Assembly (NCBI GenBank): GCA_052108535.1
Contig: JBQDZM010000036.1
Coordinates: 1-26,432 of the forward strand
Origin: Galactobacter sp052108535
GTDB taxonomy: Bacteria; Actinomycetota; Actinomycetes; Actinomycetales; Micrococcaceae
DNA length: 26,432 nt
Direction: 5' to 3'
The position numbers and the translations under genes are program-made. Below, piece by piece: positions 21,477 through 26,432 of the stretch. The notes beneath the pieces were generated by a model, which was not told the DNA's origin, did no database searches, and was given only the letters and a program-made list of their open reading frames with translations. Position 1 is the first letter of the stretch; each line of letters opens with the position of its first letter.

Positions 21477-21838
21477 GCCCCCAATTCCGGCCGGGTGTCC
21501 CGGGTCAGCGCGGCGGGGGCGTCGGAGGCACCATCCTGCGCGGCGATGGCCTTCTGCAGGCGGTCGATCTTGCCGGTGAGTTCGCCGGTACGGCCGGGCC
21601 GGATGTCGGCCTTGAGCACCAGGGAGATGCGGGTGCCGTACTCCGCCACGGCGAAGGTGGCGTGCTTGACGACGTCCATGACCTCATCCCATTCACCCTC
21701 GATCTCGGTGAACATGGAGGAGGTCCGGAAGGGCAGTCCGGAGTCGCGGACCACGCGGACTGCGGCAGCGACGGCGTCGTGCACCGACCCGTCCGGATGG
21801 TCCAGGCCTGAGGGGGAGACGGAGAACGCGACGATCAT
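21473..21838 (-). CDS. Thiamine-binding-type small protein (MTH1187/YkoF-like, COG0011)
   Basis: A 121-residue protein starting MIVAFSVSPSG, with the family pattern VHDAVAAAVRVVRDSGLPFR, SSMFTEIEGEWDEVMDVVKH and YGTRISLVLKADIRPGR. The last is the conserved basic segment at the end of the ferredoxin-like fold. Relatives bind thiamine or its breakdown products, though the role of most is unproven. ATG at 21838 was chosen because everything upstream in the frame is Pro/Arg/His-rich shadow coding. The last ~25 residues (QDGASDAPAALTRDTRPELG) extend beyond the usual fold. The stop overlaps the start of the methyltransferase-GNAT gene, so the two are co-translated. Confidence 0.85.
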   Translation of the reverse strand: MIVAFSVSPSGLDHPDGSVHDAVAAAVRVVRDSGLPFRTSSMFTEIEGEWDEVMDVVKHATFAVAEYGTRISLVLKADIRPGRTGELTGKIDRLQKAIAAQDGASDAPAALTRDTRPELGA

Positions 21839-22056
21839 GTCCTCAAGCGTGCCATCGCGCTGGGGCCCGGGTGAAGTGGAGGGCTTCCATGTGACCTGCG
21901 GTGAATGCCCGACGGCCGGTGGCCGGGCCCCGCCCGATCCGCGCCTTCGGCGCGTTGGAAGCGCAGTCGGGCCCGCGGGGTTCGGAGTGGTGTGGCGAGG
22001 ACGAGCGTGGACATGACGTGGATCATGGTGCGGAATAAGACCATGGGCCATACTGG

Positions 22057-22070
22057 TTGAAGCTTGAAGT
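22057..22070 (+). promoter_or_regulatory. Tandem 7-bp repeat upstream of the VOC gene
   Basis: TTGAAGC (22057-22063) is followed at once by TTGAAGT (22064-22070), 28 nt before the ATG of the VOC gene. The position next to the expected transcription start would suit a regulator of a ring-cleavage or quinone-response gene. The divergent spacer 21839-22098 holds nothing else that I recognise. Confidence 0.25.
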
Positions 22071-22098
22071 AAATGAGTTGCGATCCAAGGAGCCTCAG

Positions 22099-23001
22099 AT
22101 GACCATCACCGACCCGAACCCCACCCGTCCCGCAGAGGACCGCCTCGACGCCGCCACCAGCATGGGCGCCGTCACGCTGCATGTGGCGGATCTGGACGCG
22201 ATGATCCGCTACTACCACGAGGGCGTGGGCCTCGACGTGATGGCTCAACAGGGCGACTCCGCGATCCTGGGTCACCACGGCGTCGCCAGCATGGTGCTGC
22301 AGCAGAACCCCGGCCTCAAGCACGCCGCAGCCGGTTCCGCCGGGCTTTATCACACGGCGATCCTGTTCTCCTCCCCTGCGGACCTGGCCTCCTCCGTGTA
22401 CTCCGTGGCCAAGCACTACCCCCACTCCTACACCGGCGTGGGCGACCACAGCGTGTCCCAGGCCTTCTACTTCGACGACCCTGAGGGCAACGGCGTGGAG
22501 CTGTACATGGACCGCGCGCGCGAGTCCTGGACCTGGCACGGCAGCCAGGTGGACATGGGCACCACCTGGTTTGACCCCAACCAGTTCATCCGCGAGCACA
22601 TCACGGAGGCCGGACTGTCCACTCCTCAGATGGACGGCGCCTCCACCGCAGTGGGCCACGTGCACCTGAAGGTCGGCGACACGGGCGTGGCCCGCGACTT
22701 CTATGAGGGAATCGTGGGCTTTGACGTCACCACCACCCTCGGCAACCAGGCCGTGTTCTTCTCCGTGGGCGGCTACCACCATCACCTTGCAGCCAACACC
22801 TGGGACTCCCGCGGCGCGCTGGTGCGCACGCCGAGCCTTGGACTGGGCGAGATCGACCTGACCCTGCCTTCTGCCGACGCGCTGGGCGCCTTGCGTTCCC
22901 GCCTGACCGCGCGCGGCATTGCGTCGCAGGACGACGGCCGCACCCTCACCTTCGAGGACCCGTGGGCCAATGCCCTGAAGGTGTCGGTCGAGGCGGCCTG
23001 A
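22099..23001 (+). CDS. VOC-family extradiol dioxygenase (CatE/catechol-2,3-dioxygenase-like)
   Basis: Metal-dependent ring-cleavage-type enzyme of 300 residues with two vicinal-oxygen-chelate halves. The N-terminal half has MGAVTLHVADLDAMIRYYHE, LYHTAILF and DDPEGNGVELYMDR. The C-terminal half has the expected metal ligands His189 (GHVHLKVGD), His229 (GGYHHHLAANTW) and Glu286 (LTFEDPWANALKV). This architecture matches Bacillus CatE and the MhqA/MhqE-type quinone-responsive dioxygenases. The start ATG at 22099 follows AAGGAG with good spacing. It is divergent from the thiamine-binding-type gene. The substrate, a catechol or hydroquinone, cannot be read from sequence. There is no regulator next to it. 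Confidence 0.9.
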   Translation: MTITDPNPTRPAEDRLDAATSMGAVTLHVADLDAMIRYYHEGVGLDVMAQQGDSAILGHHGVASMVLQQNPGLKHAAAGSAGLYHTAILFSSPADLASSVYSVAKHYPHSYTGVGDHSVSQAFYFDDPEGNGVELYMDRARESWTWHGSQVDMGTTWFDPNQFIREHITEAGLSTPQMDGASTAVGHVHLKVGDTGVARDFYEGIVGFDVTTTLGNQAVFFSVGGYHHHLAANTWDSRGALVRTPSLGLGEIDLTLPSADALGALRSRLTARGIASQDDGRTLTFEDPWANALKVSVEAA

Positions 23002-23142
23002 GCCTCCGCCGGTCCGCTGACGCCCGGGCGGCCACTCGGCCCGCGGGATCGGACGTAGCGGCGGGAGCATGTTGTGACCACGCATCGTCCCCGGGCAGAG
23101 GCAGGTTTCAGTTCGCGCGGGGCGCATCGCGGGCGCAGGAGG

Positions 23143-23454
23143 TCAAAGTTTCGGTCGGTAGAACCCATCCACGAACGCTGGCACGGAATGAACGGTGTCG
23201 AGCAGCGCGGACGAGTAGCCATCATCGCCCTCAATCTGATCGACGAGACCGGCGAGCAGTGTGAACGCCGCTGCCGGCGTCTTCGGCGAGGTACCCGTCT
23301 CCGCTAACCGCCGTCGAGACGTGGTACGCGACCCTGCTGCGAATCGTAGGCTCCACGACGCCGATGCCGTCAAGCACTAGGTTCCGCACTCCACGTCGAG
23401 CCCTCGGGCGACGTGCTTCTTCAGCTGGGCGTCGAGATCGATCCAGTCCTTCAT
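23143..23454 (-). pseudogene. Small hypothetical gene broken by two frameshifts
   Basis: A plausible start ATG at 23454 with AGAGG upstream opens MKDWIDLDAQLKKHVARGLD. The message then continues in a second frame (NLVLDGIGVVEPTIRSRVAY, HVSTAVSGDGYLAED) and a third (TPAAAFTLLAGLVDQIEGDD, GYSSALLDTVHSVPAFVDGF) to the stop at 23143. All three segments have the high third-position GC of real coding DNA and join into roughly 100 residues. I do not recognise the family. It is either a decayed gene or a region with base-call errors. Confidence 0.45.
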
Positions 23455-23476
23455 CAGCTACCTCTGGATACGAAGA

Positions 23477-23502
23477 ACCCACCCGGGTTGAACCGGGTGG
23501 GT
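23477..23502. terminator. Short G/C-rich hairpin
   Basis: ACCCACCCGG (23477-23486) pairs perfectly with CCGGGTGGGT (23493-23502) around GTTGAA. It sits between the broken small gene and the transposase fragment. Which gene it served is unclear. Confidence 0.45.
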
Positions 23503-23547
23503 CCGAATGTTAGGGCTAACTTACCCCGTGTCCGCGCGTGCGGAAAT

Positions 23548-23653
23548 CTCTCCGACGAGACTCAGGAGAAGTACGCGCGAGCCTATGTGGCGTCGAAGAA
23601 GGACAAGTCCAAGATCCTGGAAGCTCGTCGAGGTCACCGGGTGGAACCGGGAT
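23548..23653 (+). pseudogene. N-terminal fragment of an integrase-core transposase
   Basis: The plus strand encodes LSDETQEKYARAYVASKKDK and SKILE. After a shift of frame it goes on as KLVEVTGWNRD. This matches the N-terminal helical segment of actinobacterial integrase-core transposases (pattern YARAYxxASKKDKGxILDExxxVTGWxRDxARR). No catalytic DDE region follows, and the alkylation-repair gene begins 170 bp later. It is a remnant of an insertion sequence, of family uncertain to me. Positions 23654-23826 hold no other gene I can support. Confidence 0.5.
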
Positions 23654-23826
23654 CTCCCCCCGGTAAGCAGTTAGACCGCAGGAAAAGCTCAACCACCAGC
23701 GCGCTACGGAGCGCACGGGCCTACCCAGCCGTACTGCCGATCGGGTGTCTGACCTACGACTCGCAACACACCGCCGTGGCGCAAAACCGCCAGCAAACAC
23801 CCGGGCACGCAGGGCACCATGAAGGG

Positions 23827-25410
23827 GTGAGCACCTCCTCCACCCCCGACGTCGGCGCCCTGCCGCCGTTCGACGTCGCCTACGCCGCAATCCACACGCG
23901 TGACGCCCGATTCGACGGGCGTTTCTACACCACCGTGCTCTCCACCGGCATCTACTGCCGCCCGTCCTGCCCGGCCAGGACACCGAAGCGGGCCAACGTC
24001 GCGTTTGTGAGGACATCAGCGCAGGCGCAGGCCGCCGGTTTCAGGCCGTGTCTGCGCTGCTTCCCGGAGGCCCTGCCGGGTCCCATGGCCTCCCCTGTCA
24101 GGGCCACGTTGGCCGGGCGGGCCCTGGCCCGCATCGAGTCCGGCGACCTAGACGCGGGCTCCGTCAGCGATCTCGCGGCACGCCTCGGCACCAGCACGCG
24201 CACGCTGAACAGGGCGCTGATCGCGGATACGGGGGCCGGCGCCGTCCAGCACGCGAGGTCACGACGCGCACGCGCCGCGTTCCGCCTACTGACCTCCACC
24301 GACCTGGACGTCTCGCAGATCGCCTTCGCCGCAGGCTTCGGCAGCATCCGCACCTTCAACGAGACCATCCAGCAGATCTTCGGGCGCGCCCCCGGGCAGC
24401 TGCGCGCTACTGCCCGGTCCTCGTCCCTAGCCTCGGCTCGCGTCCCCGCCCGGCTCCACCTGAGCCTGCCCGCCCGGGGCCACGTGGACGTCGGCGGGTT
24501 GCTCGATTTCTACGCACCGCGCACCGTCGAGGGCGTCGACGCTGTGCACCACGGCCGCTACGTCACCGCCGTGCGCCTGGCCCGCGGCACCGGCGAGCTC
24601 GCCCTGGGGTCATCCGCAGACGCAACCGCGAACGGAACCGGGAGCGCACTGAGGGTGTCACTGGCCCTCGACGACGCCGCGGATCTGAGCGACGCCATCG
24701 CACTGGCTCGACGCATGGCCGACCTCGACGCCGACAGCCCGGGCATCGACGCCGCCCTCTCCACGTTGCCCTGGTTGCGCAGCGATGTGGCCGCTCGTCC
24801 GGGGATGCGCCTGCCTGGCGAGCCCACCCTGACCGAATCCCTGCTGCGGGCCATCGTCACGCAGCAGGTCTCCGTCGCCTCTGGCCGGGCGCAGCTGCGC
24901 CGCCTCGTGGCGGCCGTCCACGGCCCGCCGAACGCGCCGCAGGCGCGCGGTGCTACGAACCGAATGCACGACGTCGGGCATTCCGGTTCCCTGCGTCCGT
25001 TCCCCACCGCAGCGCAGGCGCTTGAGCGCCTACCCGAGTGGTTCCGCGGCCCCGCCGCGCGCCGCGAGACGCTGCGACAGGTGCTTGAATACCTCGGCGG
25101 CGACGTTGCCGACGACGTACCGGGGCGCGAGGCCGCCCTCACGGAGGTGTCCCAGATCAAGGGCATAGGCCCGTGGACCCTGGCCTATGCTCGCCTACGA
25201 ACACTCGGCGACCCCGACGTTGACCTCTCAGGGGATGCCGCGCTGCTGTCCGCCGCCAAGGCCCGAGGGCTGGCCACCGATCGAGCGGGCCTGCGGGAGC
25301 TCCTGGACGCGGCACGTCCGTGGCGCTCCTACGCGGCGCTTCACCTGTGGCGCGGCGCAGCTCGACCCCACACCAAGGAATCCACCGACACGGACGGAAA
25401 GCGGCCATGA
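23827..25410 (+). CDS. AdaA-AlkA fusion: methylphosphotriester sensor/regulator with 3-methyladenine DNA glycosylase II
   Basis: Alkylation-damage sensor and repair enzyme of 527 residues. The Ada zinc domain (about 15-85) has the four ligands Cys44, Cys48, Cys75 and Cys78, spaced as in E. coli Ada Cys38/42/69/72; Cys44 would be the methyl acceptor. An AraC-type HTH pair follows (about 100-192: SVSDLAARLGTSTRTLNRAL and QIAFAAGFGSIRTFNETIQQ). Next come the AlkA N-domain from about 208 and the glycosylase core with the hairpin IKGIGPWTLAYARLRTLGDP and the catalytic Asp near 470 (LSGDAAL). The GTG at 23827 was chosen because the family begins shortly after it, with GAAGGG directly upstream. The stop overlaps the ogt start as ATGA, so the two form one operon. 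Confidence 0.93.
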   Translation: MSTSSTPDVGALPPFDVAYAAIHTRDARFDGRFYTTVLSTGIYCRPSCPARTPKRANVAFVRTSAQAQAAGFRPCLRCFPEALPGPMASPVRATLAGRALARIESGDLDAGSVSDLAARLGTSTRTLNRALIADTGAGAVQHARSRRARAAFRLLTSTDLDVSQIAFAAGFGSIRTFNETIQQIFGRAPGQLRATARSSSLASARVPARLHLSLPARGHVDVGGLLDFYAPRTVEGVDAVHHGRYVTAVRLARGTGELALGSSADATANGTGSALRVSLALDDAADLSDAIALARRMADLDADSPGIDAALSTLPWLRSDVAARPGMRLPGEPTLTESLLRAIVTQQVSVASGRAQLRRLVAAVHGPPNAPQARGATNRMHDVGHSGSLRPFPTAAQALERLPEWFRGPAARRETLRQVLEYLGGDVADDVPGREAALTEVSQIKGIGPWTLAYARLRTLGDPDVDLSGDAALLSAAKARGLATDRAGLRELLDAARPWRSYAALHLWRGAARPHTKESTDTDGKRP

Positions 25411-26024
25411 CGCATCTGATCATCGACAGCCCAGTGGGACCGCTGACGCTCGCTGCGAATGACACCGGGCTCACCGGCGTATGGTTCCAGGACCACCGCT
25501 ATCCGCCCAGCGCCGAGACCCTCGGCGAGCGCGTTGTCACCGGCGAGCACACGGTCCTGGACCTGGCCGCGACTCAGCTGGGTCAGTATCTGGCCGGGGA
25601 GCGCGTTGACTTCGATCTGCCGCTGGACCCCGCGGGCACCCATAAGCAGCGTGCCATCTGGGAGCAACTGCGCTTGATCCCGCGCGGGGAGGTCACCACC
25701 TACGGCGCGCTCGCGGCGGCCGTCGGCTCCCCACGAGGCGCCCAGGCCGCGGGCCAAGCCGTGGGGCACAATCCGCTCTCCATCGTGGTGCCCTGTCATC
25801 GGGTGCTCGGCGCGAACGGAGCCATGACCGGGTACGCGGGTGGGCTTCAGCGCAAGCGCTTCCTTCTGGAGTTGGAAGGTAACCGGCTGATCATTAACCC
25901 GCCGCATGATGTTGGCACCCTGAGAGAGCGACTTCGAGCTGCGGCAGAACGCCAAGGCACCTGGGGCAAGGTTCCCCACGCAGGCGACGGTTGGGACGCC
26001 AGAGCAGAAAATTTCCGTGCTTAG
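25407..26024 (+). CDS. ogt: Methylated-DNA-protein cysteine methyltransferase, fused to an antitoxin-like tail
   Basis: Suicide repair protein that takes methyl groups from O6-methylguanine. From ATG 25407 (GGAAAG upstream, ATGA overlap with the AdaA-AlkA gene) the first ~155 residues are standard: THKQRAIWEQLRLIPRGEVT and YGALAAAVGSPRGAQAAGQA, then the active site IVVPCHRVLG with Cys130, and TGYAGGLQRKRFLLELE, where such proteins normally end within a few residues. Here about 47 further residues follow, beginning GNRLIINPPHD, which looks like the last strands of an AbrB/SpoVT antitoxin (pattern V-E-G-NRLII-x-P), and a charged tail. The tail overlaps the PIN-domain frame by 8 nt, as VapB genes overlap vapC. 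Methyltransferase activity should be intact. The antitoxin origin of the tail is inference. Confidence 0.88.
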   Translation: MTHLIIDSPVGPLTLAANDTGLTGVWFQDHRYPPSAETLGERVVTGEHTVLDLAATQLGQYLAGERVDFDLPLDPAGTHKQRAIWEQLRLIPRGEVTTYGALAAAVGSPRGAQAAGQAVGHNPLSIVVPCHRVLGANGAMTGYAGGLQRKRFLLELEGNRLIINPPHDVGTLRERLRAAAERQGTWGKVPHAGDGWDARAENFRA

Positions 26025-26367
26025 TCTTCGTACCAACGCGCTGCTTCGATGGCTTTTGGGAGACGTTCCTGAACAGACGGTTGCCGTGGACCAACTCCTG
26101 CGCGCCGCCCAACGCTGCCGTATCGATGACGCCGCACTGATCGAAAGGTCTACGTCCTAGAACGGGTCATGCTGTTCCCCCGCAACGATGTCGTCGAGTC
26201 TCTCCGGGTCATCCTCTCCACCTCAGTCTTAGATCTTGACCGCACCCTGTGGACCCAGATCATCGATCAGTTCCAGAAGCACCCCAAGCTCTCCGTCACG
26301 GACGTGTATCTGGCGCACAAGGCCAAATCAACGAAAAACAGCCCCCTGTACACCTTTGACAAGAATG
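26017..26367 (+). pseudogene. PIN-domain (VapC-like) toxin, frameshifted and with altered active site
   Basis: From GTG 26017 the frame reads VLSLRTNALLRWLLGDVPEQ, later RCRIDDAALIE, and then reaches a stop at 26158. A second frame starting at the same A-run continues KVYVLERVMLFPRNDVVESL and then ILSTSVLDLDRTLWTQIIDQ, SVTDVYLAHKAKSTKNSPLY and TFDK. This is the full order of a VapC ribonuclease: first motif, E in the helix-2 region, D of TDVYLA and D of TFDK. AAAA in place of the AAA at 26144-26146 would restore one frame. The first catalytic Asp (family LDTN) is Arg here (LRTN). The frame does not end in a normal VapC C-terminus but runs to the window edge. Activity is unlikely as written. 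Confidence 0.7.
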
Positions 26368-26432
26368 AGGTTACCCACGTTTCGTGGACACCTGATGTGG
26401 CGGGTTTCCCGCCTGGAAGGATGTCCTTGTGG
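26368..26432. mobile_element. Possible insertion-sequence end at the window edge
   Basis: Directly after the TFDK codons of the toxin frame the sequence changes to TGAGGTTACCCACGTTTCG, then GGACACC, a hairpin (GGCGGG-TTT-CCCGCC, 26399-26413) and GGAAGGAT, which could be a ribosome binding site. TGA(G) plus a GTGGACAC-type subterminal motif recalls IS3-family ends. The element would have cut off the last residues of the toxin gene. The window stops before any transposase gene, so this is tentative. Confidence 0.35.

Noticed and set aside
21835..23127. Long minus-strand frame opposite the VOC dioxygenase
   Set aside because: Composition is Val/Ala/His/Gly-rich without motifs, and it is fully explained by the high-GC dioxygenase gene on the other strand.

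Overview
The window is high-GC DNA with strong C/G at third codon positions, many GTG starts, long intergenic hairpins without T-tracts and a tRNA-Glu/Asp/Phe cluster. Together these point to an actinobacterium, most likely Micrococcaceae (Arthrobacter/Micrococcus/Kocuria-like). The assignment is by family resemblance only. The sequence is a draft: three runs of exactly 100 N (1836-1935, 11062-11161, 14710-14809) each interrupt a gene, so 100 looks like a placeholder length. Several genes are broken by small indels, two of them next to short A-runs, so some may be sequencing errors.

Layout. Positions 1-3750 carry exodeoxyribonuclease III (xthA), a hypothetical protein cut by the first gap, a proline-rich-tail membrane protein, a minus-strand tRNA-Glu/Asp/Phe cluster whose spacers hold GNRA-capped hairpins, and a small zincin-like metallopeptidase. 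Positions 3869-13938 are an amino-sugar catabolic locus. It has divergent nagB and nagA, a DeoR-family regulator, an ABC sugar importer (two permeases and a lipoprotein binding protein), a class II ketose-bisphosphate aldolase, a PfkB sugar-phosphate kinase, a ROK sugar kinase and an AgaS-type SIS isomerase. Positions 14411-18286 hold a secreted NlpC/P60 cell-wall hydrolase, a tandem-domain universal stress protein and an AzgA/NCS2-type purine permease. The last two are divergent around a 25-bp tandem repeat.

Positions 18423-23001 hold a spermidine-synthase-like methyltransferase, a frameshifted GNAT acetyltransferase flanked by two related palindromic elements, an unusual O-methyltransferase-GNAT fusion, a thiamine-binding-type small protein and a CatE-like VOC dioxygenase. 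From about 23000 to the end the region looks worn: a twice-frameshifted small gene, a transposase fragment, an intact alkylation-repair pair (AdaA-AlkA fusion overlapping ogt), and an ogt reading frame that runs into what looks like the tail of an AbrB-type antitoxin. A damaged PIN/VapC toxin gene follows, and probably the end of an insertion sequence at the window edge.

How the genes fit together (inference from families). The aga/nag locus encodes a complete route for N-acetylgalactosamine: ABC import, ROK phosphorylation, NagA deacetylation, AgaS deamination/isomerisation to tagatose-6-phosphate, PfkB phosphorylation and aldolase cleavage. NagB would feed GlcNAc-derived glucosamine-6-phosphate into glycolysis. 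The operon starts carry a perfect 8-4-8 inverted repeat and a shared 11-mer that are candidate binding sites for the DeoR regulator.
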